Shown one piece after another: positions 23,291 through 34,237 of a DNA stretch of 64,000 bases (positions within the stretch are counted from its first letter, which is position 1; every line of letters begins with the position of its first letter). The stretch is from Prorocentrum cordatum (taxonomy: Eukaryota > Sar > Dinophyceae > Prorocentrales > Prorocentraceae). The stretch lies in NCBI GenBank assembly GCA_963575745.1, contig CAUYUJ010015831.1:1-64000 (forward strand), written 5' to 3'. The notes beneath the pieces were generated by a model. It was given only the letters and a program-made list of their open reading frames with translations, did no database searches and was not told the origin of the DNA. Position numbers and translations under genes: made by a program.

Positions 23291-25789
23291 GGAGGATGAG
23301 GAGGAGGAGGACATGGAGGAGGAGGCAGTGGAGGAGCGGAGAGGGGTAGAGGTATGGGTAGGGACGGGGATGGGGAAGGGTGCGGGGGGAAGGGGGATGA
23401 GGAGGAGGGGGACCATGACGAGCTCATCGTCATCGTCGTCGTCCGTCGTCCTCGTCGGCGTAACGGCCATATGAAGGATCGAGGATCGAGGTTCGAGCCA
23501 TTTCGGACCTGTGCGTCTCTCGTCGCCACGAGCGGACGCAGCTAAAAAAACCGGCCGAGACGAACCCTGGGAGGGGTCCAGGGGCCAACTTGGAGCGGGT
23601 CTCGAGGGATCGCCGTCGCCGTTCTCGGGCTCACGGGGCCCTCCGTGGGTCCCAGGGACTGTCAAGAAGCTACCCATCTCGAAATAGCAGGGCCTGGGCG
23701 AAGGCCCCAGGGTCCAGGACCCGTTTCCATCAGGACCGACCCGTTTCTTCCATGACAGCCTGAGTGGTGTGAAGTTGTGTTTGCGCAATTTTTCACGCCA
23801 GGTTGCAGGGCGTGCTGAGAGAATCGCAAGTTCGAGCCTCGGTGGCAGCGGAGCGCGCAGCAGATATGTGCATGCATGCTCCTCTTGGCTTCGAGATGCC
23901 CATCCCACCCCAACGCCCCAGCGTCGTCCACGGCCCCTGCCAGTCGTAGATAATTTTCGACCCTCCTCCTCCTCTTCCTCTTTCTACTCCTCTTTCTACT
24001 CCTGCTCATCCTCCTCTCTCCACTCTCTCTCTCTCCTCTTCTTTCTCCTCGTCTTCTTTCTCTGCCTCTTTTTCCTCCTCCCCTCCCCTCCTCTTCTTTC
24101 TCCTCCTCATCCGCCGCCTCGCCTCCCTGCCGGCGGCCTAGTCTGTGCCGCGCCGCCGCGGGTCCCAGAGCTGCCGCGCTCGGGCGGACTCGGCCCTGCC
24201 GCCCAGCGCGCTCCTGGAGTCGAAGGGGGCTCTTCCTGATGGGCCTGTTGTCCACCACCACCACCACCACCACCATAAGTTGAAGGGGGAAGGAGGTGGA
24301 GGAAGTTGAGGAGGAAGAGGAGGAGGAGGAGGAGGGGGAGGACCCCTCCCCCTCCTGCTTGTGGCGGTGGAAAGCAAGCCCACCACTTACCACCCCCTTC
24401 GCGCGGGCGACGCTTGCGTCGCAACGGCTCCTGGCGGGCTCGCAGGAGTGGCTGGCGGCGCCGCGCTTGCCCAGGGCGCCGCTGCTGCCCCCAGCGCGCT
24501 GGCGGGGGCCCGGGCTGGCCCGGAGAGCGCAGAGGGCGTCGGAGGAGGGAGTCGGCTCATGTTCTGCGCGACAGCAAAGGCGCAGTTAGGATCGTCGCGC
24601 CAGAGAGCGCCAGTGCGACGCCCCAGAGCGTGCGCAATCGAGAGCGTGCCCCGACTCGATCTCTTGTCTCGTCAGGTCAGGCCACGCGGAGAAGAATTTG
24701 CGGGGGAAAACTAAAGGGGCCTCCGCTCGTCCACGGGGCTAAAAGAGTCCTTCTCGATCCTAGGCCTGTTTCCCTCGGGACCCGTTCCCGTTCATGGTAG
24801 CATGTGTAGCCGATCTACGACGCTCCCCCTCCTTGTCCTCTTCCTCGTCCTCTTCCTCTTCCTCTTCGAAGTTCCTCACGCGTCCGGTTTCCACCTCCTC
24901 CGGCTATGTGCCTGCGTTATACCTCGGTCTCCGTCTGTGTTATCTTCTTCTACTCTCTCGTCCTCGCATACAAGCTCGTCTTGGAAAGTAGGTCTTTCTG
25001 GATTTCCAGATCCCAATCTACTTCTAGCGCTTTCCCATTTCAGTGATCGATCTGTGTTTGTTCGACGTTTCTGGGTAATCCTTCGGGTCGGCCCGAACCC
25101 AATCTACTTTTCCGCCTTCCTACTTCACGTTTCCACCTACTTCTTCCGACTGGCGGGTAACCAATGTCCTTTTACTTTTCCTGTTGTTTAACCTCCTTCC
25201 TCCAACCTTCTACCTGCTCGTCGTAGCCCATCTCTTCATCTTTCCTTCGTTTTTGTTCGCCCTCCTCCCTTCTTGCCTCACCCCTCATTTTCATTGTACC
25301 AGATTCCTGCTACATCCTCCTATCTCCTCGTACCTCCGTCCTCCTTTTCCTCCTTCCCCCTACTCCTCCCTCCCTCTTCTCTCGGCCTTGGCGTTACGTG
25401 GCAGGGACCGCGCTACGTGGTCCAGGACGACACTCGCTGATGAAGTAGAAGCTCGCAGGCGGCACGATGCCAGTGAGCGGCGCTGGGCACGGAAGGAGCT
25501 TGGCGAGCCGGCGGTCCAGGGGTCAGGCAAATCGGCACACGCCATCAGACCCCAAAGGCTCGAGGAAGCTTCGGCCAGAGCTAAAGGTTCAGAACACGTA
25601 TTAGTTGGTACAGCGGCGATCAATGCAGTATTTGAATATTGTGACGGGTTGTTGTTGATCTTCAGAGAGAGAGAGAGGGTGAGAGAGTGAGAATTGGGGA
25701 GATCCATCCTTACGATTGGCAGTACGATTGGAAGTTGCAAGAGATCTCAGACATTAAGATAGTGGAGGTGTGCAAGAGCTTTGCTTCAG
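23291..25789. other. Mixed low-complexity and unique sequence, no confident gene
   Basis: GGA at 23285-23410, CTC/TCT-rich tract at 23965-24115, CCA repeat at 24255-24280, GGA at 24290-24345 and a pyrimidine-rich stretch at 24820-25380. The intervening sequence shows no recognised domain or RNA gene. Confidence 0.45.
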
Positions 25790-26420
25790 GTACTGGGCTT
25801 GGCTGGGGCAACGTTCGCACGAGGCTGGTGAGATGATTGGAAGGTCGGTTTGTTTCACGTTTGGCTCATACTAGTTCCCCATGGGAGCGGAACCCAACCT
25901 GTGAGAGCATGTTGGTGATGATCAATGTGCTTCTCCCGAAGCTAGATGGAGGTACCAGGCCCATCTGCATATCATTTCTTGTTCGCCGGCGCGCTCCAGA
26001 GAGCACTCTGCTGTTTGTACCAGGCGCCGAGGGGGGCAAGATGGACAGGAACAACGAGTCGCCTGTGTTACCTGAGCGACACAATCGTGGAAGGATGTAG
26101 TGCGTCTACAGGAGTCGCGAAATTTGGGGCGTTGACCCTTGAAGCGGACTGCGTCAGAGACTCCACCGTGTCGGGCGCTGAATGTGGTGGACGACCTGGC
26201 CACGCACACGATCGGTGGCCCCAGGACGATGCTGGAGAACACCGTACAGAGCTTCGAGATTGTAACCTCGGGGCTGCAGAGTCGGAAGTTGCCCATCAAC
26301 TGGGGCAATGCGTACTTCAATGCTGTCCGGCCACGCGCTGCGGTCGCAGACAGATCGGCGGTGGAAGCTGGAGTCGGACAAGCTGGCCATCGCACATCGA
26401 GATCTCTAGGTGGAGACTCG
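25790..26420 (+). pseudogene. Decayed reverse-transcriptase fragment (third LINE-like relic)
   Basis: In one frame, 25837-26100 reads VLLPKLDGGTRPICISFLVRR, which fits the fingers segment (pKpdGGtRPI) of non-LTR reverse transcriptases. In another frame, 26139 onward reads LNVVDDLATHTIGG followed by GLQSRKLPIN. This fits the catalytic F/YxDD strand (here VVDD) and the following helix. Between them only about 70 residues remain where about 170 are usual, and the catalytic-A Asp region is missing. At least one frameshift and one deletion are therefore needed. No ends, spliced leader or RNase H are found with it. It is probably an old 5'- and 3'-truncated copy. Confidence 0.5.
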
Positions 26421-26576
26421 CTGGACGGACGAGCCCGCCGAGGGGGCACGCAGCAGGCTCGGCTGGCAGGTGCCCAGCGGACGGGCATGGCATGGCGCTG
26501 CGCCAGCTTGGTCGGAGTGAAAAGCGTAGCAGAGCGTATCGCTCAGGAGCCTTGGCGGACGCCACTTATCGGGCGA

Positions 26577-26745
26577 TCGCAAACATGGATCAAGGGGGCG
26601 TGGATTAGCGACGGGTCCCGTTTCCAGGGGAAATCGCAGATTTCCGCCGCCGAGCGAGGCGGCACCGGCCGCATTTTGGGGAGGGCACCCCCGATCCGCG
26701 CGCCAAATCCATGGATCGCTAATCCATGTTTGCGCACGCGCGATC
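26577..26745. mobile_element. Small foldback element (family C)
   Basis: The left arm GATCGCAAACATGGAT plus GTGGATTAGCGAC is mirrored by the right arm GATCGCTAATCCATGTTTGC, with ATCCATGGATC inside. The loop is GC-rich. It is a single copy in this window and lies just downstream of the decayed reverse-transcriptase fragment. Confidence 0.5.
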
Positions 26746-27956
26746 TTGAGGCAGTCACATCTTGGGCCCCCCCCCCCGACTAGCCTTCACACGCTGCTTG
26801 TCCGGGTGGCGAGGTCCTTGGGGCCCCTCCTGGCGGGGGCTCCTCTCGGCTTCAGGTGCCTCTCCTCGTCAGCAAGGACTTTGTCAGCGATCTGGTGGGC
26901 CCGTTTGGTGCGCCATCGACGACAGTGTCGACGTCGACGTCGACGACGAAATCGGCATCGACGACGACGGCGGCGTCGACGGCAACGACCTCCCCTTTTG
27001 GACGTCGGCCAGGACCTGGGCGCCTTGGGCCTCGACCCCGCAGGCTGCGCCGCCACCGCGGAGGCCCAGCCCGCCGCCACTGGACCGATGGAAATCTGAG
27101 GAGGGGAGGCCGCGAGTGGGAGGTGGGGCGGGAACGGGGCGAGGAGGGTGAGGGCGAGTAGGAAGGGGGGGGGTTTAGAGGCGGGAGGGCGGAAGTCGGA
27201 CTGGGGGAAGGAGGTGAAACACGTCGACTGCCTGCAACACGACGCTGGGGGTTTTCTCATTTGCTATGATTGGTCGTGGTCGAATTTAGCAGCGTTGAGT
27301 GTCGAAGTGGGAGGGTTGGGAGAAGGAGGAAGAGGAGGAGAAGGAGGAGCAGGATGAGGGGGAGGAGGAGGAGGAGGAGGAGGAGGAGGAGGAGGAGGAG
27401 GAGGAGGAGGAGGGCATGAGCTCTTCATGGACCCTCCTGAGAGGCCGGAAGCCAAGGACAACCTTTTTCGTTTGGTGCGCTCAGGAGGGGCAGGGGGGTG
27501 GCCTGGCGAGAGCACGAGGAGGGCTTGATATGATGGCAGAAGCGCGTCGCCTTTTCGAGAGGTCCTTCTCGGAGATCAGCATTTTTGTCAAGCGCAGTGC
27601 TGGGCCACCAGACCAGACCAGTGCCAGTCGCGCACAGGATGTCTGCGGTGTTTTGGTTCTTCCCGAGGGCCCCCCCCGCCTTCTTGCAATGCTGGACGAG
27701 GGCCAGCGGGTTCCACCTGCTGCAGAGAGGCACAAGAGTCCGCGCTCCGCCAGGGGGCGCCGTGCTCAAGTCCTCGCTGGCCCTCGGCAGACTTCGGGCA
27801 GGGCACAGGGCAGGGCCCTGCTTGGGCTCTGATGGGTCCTGTTGGGGTCCTGGTGAGGTCCGCCTGGACTAGGGCAAGCGGGCCCGGGGGCCGGCGGTCC
27901 CGAGGCCGCGCTCCGCCAGAGGGCAAGCAGGCCAGCGGGCCCGAGGGCCGGCGGGC
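26746..27956. other. Unique region with GGA tract, no confident gene
   Basis: GTCGACGTCGACGAC repeats at 26928-26950 and a GGA tract at 27320-27415. Short open frames are compositional, and nothing is recognisable. Confidence 0.4.
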
Positions 27957-28035
27957 AGCTTCCTCCTCCCCCTCCCCCTCCTCCTCCTCCTCCTCCTCCT
28001 CCTCCTCCTCCTCCTCCTCCTCCTCCTCCTCCTCT
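27957..28035. repeat. TCC microsatellite, 5' flank of LINE-like element 1
   Basis: CTCCTCCTCC repeats run directly into the spliced-leader start of the element. The matching tract on the other side begins at 35396. Confidence 0.95.
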
Positions 28036-28057
28036 TCCGTAGCCATTTTGGCTCAAG
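28036..28057 (+). promoter_or_regulatory. Genomic spliced-leader (DinoSL) sequence at 5' end of element 1
   Basis: It matches the 22-nt dinoflagellate spliced-leader consensus at all positions (T at the variable first base, then CCGTAGCC to GGCTCAAG). Spliced leader is normally added to mRNA in trans. Its presence in DNA at an element end means a spliced RNA was copied back. ATG follows immediately. Confidence 0.93.
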
Positions 28058-28217
28058 ATGCTTTGTTCCACAGGGGAACACGTGGATACCGCTAGTCCGC
28101 GGCTAGACCCCAGCTGTTTCTTGACCCGACCAGTCCGCCCTGGTCCAGGGTTTGTGCCCGCGCGGCCCTCTTCGCTTTGTGGCTGGCCTCGCTGCCCTTG
28201 TGGGTAGGCGGGGGACC

Positions 28218-29345
28218 ATGGCGCCTGGAGGCCGTAGGGGTGGCAGCGGGGGCGGCGCGTTCACGCCCGACTAGTACTGCAAGTGCTGCAAGTACGAGAG
28301 GGGGGCGAGAGTGGGCATGCCGTGCATCACGTTCGGGAGTAAGCGCAGCTGCTTCTTCCTCGGCGGGGAGAAGAGCAAGGTGTTCCTCGGCCATGTCCGT
28401 GGGGAGGAGGGACTGGCGCGGCACCGTCAGCAGAGCAGCCCAGCGGCTGCTGGCGGGAACGGTGCAGGAGGCGGGAACTCGACGGCGATGCAGAAGGAGG
28501 TGGCTCGCTTGCGAGTGGAGCTCAAGAGTCTACGTGTTGCGGCAAAGGTGGGACGCCCTGCTGAAGGGGCGAAGCCTACTGGTGAAGGAGGTGATGAAGA
28601 GGAAGATGAGAAGCATCGGAAGGAGCTGGAGAACCTGGACGTCCAGCTGCGTGCGATGCGGGCGTTCGAGTCGCCAGTGCAAGACGTGCTGGACACCATC
28701 GAGAGGCTGGAGGCACAAAAGCAAGCGAAACTGGAGGAGCTGCGTGCCAAGAAGCCTCTGTTCACCCAACTGCTCGGCCTGCAGCGAAAGCACAAGGCGA
28801 AGCAGGAGGCCATCGAGAAGCAGGACGGGGTGGTCGCCAAGGCCGAGGAGGCGATCGAGGCAGCAAAGCTGGTCCTCGAGAAGGAGAAGGCCAAGGCGAA
28901 GGCGCTGCGCGTGGAGTCCGTCGAGCTGGAGCAGAAGTTGTGCGAGCTCACGGCGCATATGCCCATGCCGCCCGACGAGAAGGACACCCCTGTGGCTGAA
29001 TGGCCGAAGCTCAACCTGGAGGGTTTGGGCGCGCTGCTGCAGGAGCTGGGGGCCTCTGGGGGCGTGTCGGAGCGGCTGCTGCAACACCCGAAGCTGGAAG
29101 AGAAGGTGTTCAAGCGTGCTGGTGTGGTGCGCACTGCTCGTGAAGGGGTTCCTGGCAGTGCGAGCGGCAGCAGCGGGCCTGACCCCAAGCGGATCATGGT
29201 TGAGGCGGACAGCGTGCCGATCGACCAGCTCAGGACCAGCTTCGAGGCAGCAGGACTGGACGTCCCCAGCGAGGAGGGAGAACTCCGTGCGATGGAGCAG
29301 AAGATGGCGTCGGCGGCGTCCAAGTGGGCCTACAGGGCTTACTGA
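28218..29345 (+). pseudogene. Element 1 ORF1: zinc motif plus coiled-coil protein, with in-frame stop
   Basis: The ATG at 28218 opens MAPGGRRGG..., stopped by TAG at 28272. The same frame then reads YCKCC...PC...SCFFLGG (a Cys cluster placed like the zinc motif of element 2 ORF1) and stays open to TGA at 29343-29345. If translation restarts, the first later ATG is 28317 (342 residues). Residues about 60-220 are Glu/Lys/Ala/Leu-rich with heptad character (for example EELRAKKPLFTQLLGLQRKH), typical of coiled-coil ORF1 proteins that bind element RNA. No CCHC knuckle or RRM is evident. ORF2 starts 14 nt after the stop (ATG at 29359). Confidence 0.7.
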
Positions 29346-29358
29346 TGTATGGGAGCTG

Positions 29359-30190
29359 ATGATGGCACTGGCGATTGCAGGCATCATGATGGAGACTTCC
29401 AAGAGTGAAGAGACGTGTGGCAGTTTGGGCACTGCCGAAGGGGTGCTGACCACGGTGAATGCGTCATGCGGCCGTGGTCTGACAGGGTACGTGGCGGACA
29501 AGCCCGTGGGGGACGCGTTCGCCGTGCAGGAGCACAGAGCGAAGGGGGACAGGCTGAGCTCGCTGCAGAACCAGGTGAAGGACCTCGGCTACCACGGGCT
29601 GTGGGCGCCAGGGCAGTCCACAGGCGACGGGCCCCTGGACGTATCGGGGGGCGTGGCGCTTCTGACGAAGACGGTGGTCCCGGTGACAGCGCCGCCATTC
29701 GTGCCTGCTCCCATCCTGGAGGAGGCGAGGTTACTGGCAGGACATGTTCACTGGGGAGCGAAGGGTGGCATCATCGTCGTGGTGGTGCACCTGCGGCGCA
29801 CGGTGGGCATGGACGACGACAGCTCTGACACGGTCCACGAGTTGCGGACCTACCTGCGCGTGCTCAACGCACGCAAGCTGGATTGGGTCGCCATGGGGGG
29901 ACTGGAACCTGGAGGTTGACGAGCCGCATGGGCCTTGGCTGGAGGAGGTGCGAGGCATTCCCATCGTGCCTCCTGGGCCGACATGCTGGCAAGCGGAGGA
30001 TGGCTCGTGTCTGGACTATGTCATTGCGGCGCCCAACCTGGACACGAAGCTGAGTGGGGCACGCGTCGCGACCGAGGTGGCGTTGTACCCGCGCTACCTT
30101 GTGCACGTGGACCTGGCCAAGGTGGATCGCGTCGACCGCGTCGGGGTAGGGGTGGGGCCGCGCGGCTTCGGGCCCTCCCACCTATAGGGG
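29359..30190 (+). pseudogene. Element 1 ORF2 part 1: APE-type endonuclease, frameshifted
   Basis: From the ATG at 29359 the frame contains AFAVQEHR (catalytic Glu region), GGVALLTK and VVVHLRR. It shifts at a run of six G (29895-29900): before it the frame reads VAMGGLEPGG-stop, and in the next frame GDWNLEVDEPHGPW continues with SCLDYVIAA. One extra G therefore breaks the conserved GDWN motif. A second shift near 30170 is needed to continue into the reverse transcriptase region. The usual SDH motif near the domain end is not clear. Apurinic-endonuclease-like domains nick target DNA for LINE integration; this copy cannot make the protein. Confidence 0.7.
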
Positions 30191-32615
30191 CGGCTCCCTT
30201 TCCTAGGGTCAAAATGTGGGAGGAGGCGCGGCAGGTGGTCATCCGCATCGGCGACGCCAAGAGCCTCGAGTACGCGTGGGACGTGGCGATGAAGGCCATC
30301 GAGGAGGACCTGTGCGATCGGTGGTTTCTGCGCGGCAGGGCGAGGCGTCGGCGCCGAGGTCGGGGCGGCGAACCAGAGTTCAGGATGGATGGTCCAACCC
30401 AAGTGGCAGCCTCCCCGCAAACGGCGGCTGCACGACCCCAAGGTGAACGCGTGCATGGTGGCTGCCCGCTGGGCAGGTATCGGGACAGGCTCATCAAGCT
30501 GCTGGCGGACAGGAACGACGTGGACGTGGACAAGGTGGTGGGCCTGCTCGGCGAGGTGCAGGGCTTCTACGACAACGTGGTCAAGGCGGGCCACGTGCAG
30601 GAGCGGCTCGATGTGGAGGTGGCGCGGTGGTTCGAGGGCGGCCTCGTGCAGATGGGCCAGGTCCAGTGGGCGGCCAAGGTCCAGACTGTGGTGAGAGAGG
30701 CGGAGAAGCTGAGGAATAACTACGGCAAGGGGTGCGACAAGGAGTGGAGGACCTGGGCGGCCAGGAGTCTCGAAGGAGGTGCACGTGCAGCGCATGCCTT
30801 CGCGCGCCTGCCCCCAGCGGCTGAAGTGTGGAAGGCCGCGACGCGTAGCAGCCCACACCAGCTGGTGGAGCGGGAATTGGACGAGTGGAAGGAGGTGTGG
30901 ACGTACCGCGAGGTCAAGGCGCTGGAGAAGCCACCCGACTTCGAGGAGTGGGCGGAGTTGCCGAGGATGAGTATCCGACATCTGCGGCAAGCAGCGGGGA
31001 AGTTCAAGGAAAGGACGACCGTCGGCCAGACGGGCATCGCGCCGCGAGCGTTATCACACCTCAGTGACATTGGCCTGTATGTGCTGTCGGCGCTGTTCAG
31101 CCAGTGTGAGAAGATGGGCGAGTGGCCGACCAGCAGGCTATTCACGGTGCTGGTCCGACTGCCCAAAGAACGTGGAGGGTGCAGGCGCATCGCACTAGTG
31201 AACTCGGTGCTGCGGCTGTGGGCCAAGGCGAGGTCGACGATTTCGAGGAGCTGGATGGCCCAGGCGGACGTGCCCAACCTGTGGGGCACGGGAGGGGGGG
31301 GGGAAGGACCTCCTCGGCGGCGGCGTTTCACCGCAACCTGATGGCGGAGGTCACCAACCTCAATGGTGGCCACAGCGTGACGGTGCTGCTGGATGCGCGG
31401 GCGGCGTTCGACAGCTTGATCGCCACGCGAGTTCTGGGGGAAGCCAGAAGTATGGGGCATCCTCTCCGCCTCACGTGGGCGATCCTGAAGTACCGCCACT
31501 TGCCGAGGAGGCTCAAGGCGTTTGGTTCGCTGTCGACGGGCTACATGGCGCACCAGGGCATCCTGGCGGGCTGCTCCAACTCGATGGCGGTGCTGGCGGT
31601 TGCCACGGCAGGGGCGCTCAAGAGGCTCGCCAGGTTTGACGTCATCCCCAGGACGTTGGCGGACGACACCTCGGCCCAGTGGGTGGGCCAGGACCTGCGT
31701 GGCGCGCGGGCGCTCTGGGAGGCGGTGCTCAGGTACAAGTGCGAGGTGGCAGAGGCTGGGCTGGAACTGCAGGTGGGCAAGTCGGGGCGCGTGGCGTCTT
31801 CGAGGCGGGGCCAGAAGGCGGCGAAGCCATTCGCCTCGAGGGTCAAGATCTGCCCCAAGCAGCGCATGAGGAACCTCGGTCGCGACCTCAATTGCACGAA
31901 GGCGAGAAGGGCAGTGGCTGAGAGCAGGCTCGAGAAGTTGAGGCCCAGGATGAGAAGGGCGAGGACCTTGAGGAGAGCGGCTGGCGCCAAGGCGACATGC
32001 TTGTGGCAGACGGGCCTGCTGCCCTCCACGGCGCATGGAGCGGCAGTGGGAGGTGTTTCGCCGAGTGAGCTGGGTGCGATGCGCTCGGAGGCGGCGAGAC
32101 TGGCGGGGGCAAAAGGGCGAGGGGGCAGCATCGCCCTCTACCTAGCGAGCCAGCGGAACCCGCACTACGACCCGATCTTCGCGGCCACGGTCGAGCCGAT
32201 CATGCAGCGCGCCAGGGCAATCTGGCACCAGGAGGTCAGCTTGGGTGCGCTGGAGCGGGCTTGGAGGGCCACGCTGGACAAGGTGGAGGCCGGCGACGAC
32301 AAGCTCACGTGGGCGGCGGCCAGGGGTCCGCTGAAGGTTGTCATCCTAGGCTGGGTGATGTGCTCGTCGCTGATGGTCAAACCTGAGGAGGGGCCGGTGA
32401 TTTCGCTGCTGGCAACCCCGCCGCGGTTTTTTCGAGACCTCCTGAGACAAGGGATACAGAGATGGCAGATGAGGCAGATCGCGGCACATCATGACGCCAC
32501 GAATTGTCTGTGCATTGCGCGAGGAGAGGCGGGGCGCTGTGCCTGCCCCAGGACGCCACCGCTGTGGCCGAGAGGCCTGCGCGCCTGTTTGGGGGGGGGC
32601 GGGGGGCGGCGGTGA
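30190..32615 (+). pseudogene. Element 1 ORF2 part 2: linker and reverse transcriptase, frameshifted
   Basis: The first frame (to 31341) is a helical linker and fingers region ending in LFTVLVRLPKERGGCRRIAL. At the G run 31288-31300 the frame changes and continues with VTVLLDARAAFDSL (motif A, Asp codon 31392-31394), MAHQGILAGCSNSMAV (motif B) and RTLADDTSAQW (motif C at 31659-31667, LADD where F/YxDD is usual). A thumb-like region follows to about 32400. Towards 32580 the frame runs into G-rich sequence and is lost. Function would be target-primed reverse transcription of element RNA. Confidence 0.75.
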
Positions 32616-32649
32616 CTGGGGCGGGGAGGACGGGGGCGCTTCGCAGTCT

Positions 32650-34237
32650 CTGGGCAGACTCCCTGCGGCCACCGGCCAAGCTCTATAAGAAGGCGAGCAC
32701 CAGGGATGCAGAGCATGCCCGCATGGGATGGAGTCCCTCGGGCATGCATTCGTCGAGTGCCCAGTGCTGACTCAGCGGTTGCTGGACGATGAGGAGGAGT
32801 GGCCTCGAACCCGAGCTGGCTGCAGCCAGGGATGCGATGCTCGAGCAAGGGCCTGTGGGGGAGGGGCGCCAGGACACGGACTCCTTCGCGGTTGGCGTGG
32901 GGACCCCACGGTGGCCGCGAGTTGAGGTGCCACCCCCCCTGAGGACCCTACACGTTCCCGAGCTGCGTCGATGCGGGTGGGCTGCCGTCATGACGGACGC
33001 CAATGGAGTTCCTGTGAGAGCGGCGTACGGAGGGCTTGCAGGCGGCCAGCAGACGGTTGGCAAGGCCGAGAGAGTCGCGGGTCTCAAGGCCCTCCAGCAC
33101 ATGCCGCCAGCACGGCTGGTTATAAGCGATCTGCTCGAGTTTGCGAATGAAGGGCGGCAGTGGAAGGCTGGTGAGGGGGCTAGCTTGACGGCTGCGAGCG
33201 ATGCATGCCCGAGTGTCTGGCGGCAGCTCTGCAGCCTCCAGCGTGAGCCTCCCAGATTCGCCTGGGTGCCGTCGCACCTGAGCGATGAGGATGTGTTGTT
33301 TCCCGCTCCTGGTAGTCCGCCCCCGCCTTCCTCCCTCTGGGTGGTCGGGAACAGGTGGGCGGATGTTTTCGCCAGGCTTGGGGCCAGGTCAATCAAGCTG
33401 CCTGATGGGCACTGTAGGTTTTACAAGGACTGCCTCTCGAGTGCCAAGGTGTGCGCTCGATACCTCGCCTGGGCGGCCCAGCGGAGCTGCAGGCTTGAGC
33501 TGTGGTCCGAAAAGGGCGAGGCCGAAGGCGCCGAAGGCCAGCCAAGGGCCAAGGACCCGACCCAACTTAAGATCACTCTCGCGCTGCATGAGCACGATCT
33601 GGTTGAGCTTGGGGGTGGGTTATTCTGCAGGAGGTGCCGACGTTCGGCCAAGACCGCCGAGGCCCGCCGACAGCTGGCGGGAGGCACTGGCAAGAGATGC
33701 GTCCCCTCCGCCGTGGCGCTCCTGCAAGCTAAGATCCAGGAGGCTCGCGCCAACGCCGACCTGTCTGGGGTGCCTGGGGGGTCCTCTTGGGGCGGGGCCC
33801 CGTGGGGCTCGGGCTCTGTTTGCGGGGGCGGGGGTGAGCGTCTGGGGGTTGGGTGGGCGGGCCTCGAGGGGCAGAGCATCCTCGTGCCTGGAGGGCACGA
33901 CGTCACCGTCACGGGTACGGTGGTGTGGTGTCGGCGGTGTCGGGCCTACGGGTCCGGCAGGGTGGGCAGGGCGTTCGCGGCCCCATGCCCTGACCCGCAG
34001 GAGTTGCCCACGAGTCGCAAGCGTGTTCTCCGTGTGTTGGCGCGGGGGCAGCACCCCAAGAGAGGCGAGACTCTCGAAGCCAAAGAGGTCCTGGCCGCCC
34101 TCGCGGGTGGAAGGGCTCCCGACGAAGGGGCTGAGGAGCCCGACAAGGCTGGGGGCCTGTCTGACAGTGATGGGAGGGGCGGGGGTGCCGTCGTCGAGGC
34201 GTCGGGGGGGGGGGGGGGAGGGATCCTGACGCGATGA
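32650..34237 (+). pseudogene. Element 1 ORF2 part 3: RNase H plus two Cys/His modules
   Basis: In the open frame 32789-34237, GKAERVAGLKAL (Glu), LVISDLLEF (Asp), FAWVPSHL and VVGNRWADVFARLG (final Asp) match RNase H. The first catalytic Asp appears lost, because FAVGVGT stands where an xDGS/T-type strand is expected. Downstream are two copies of a module with His, then C-x2-C, then Cys: HEHDLVELGGGLFCRRC...KRC and GGHDVTVTGTVVWCRRC...APC. The frame ends at the 15-G run (34204-34218), in an ATGA overlap with the tail segment. Confidence 0.7.

Noticed and set aside
23480-23870. tRNA T-arm-like words (GGTTCGAGCC, AGTTCGAGCCTCGG)
   Set aside because: No matching acceptor stem, D-arm or anticodon arm could be placed around either.
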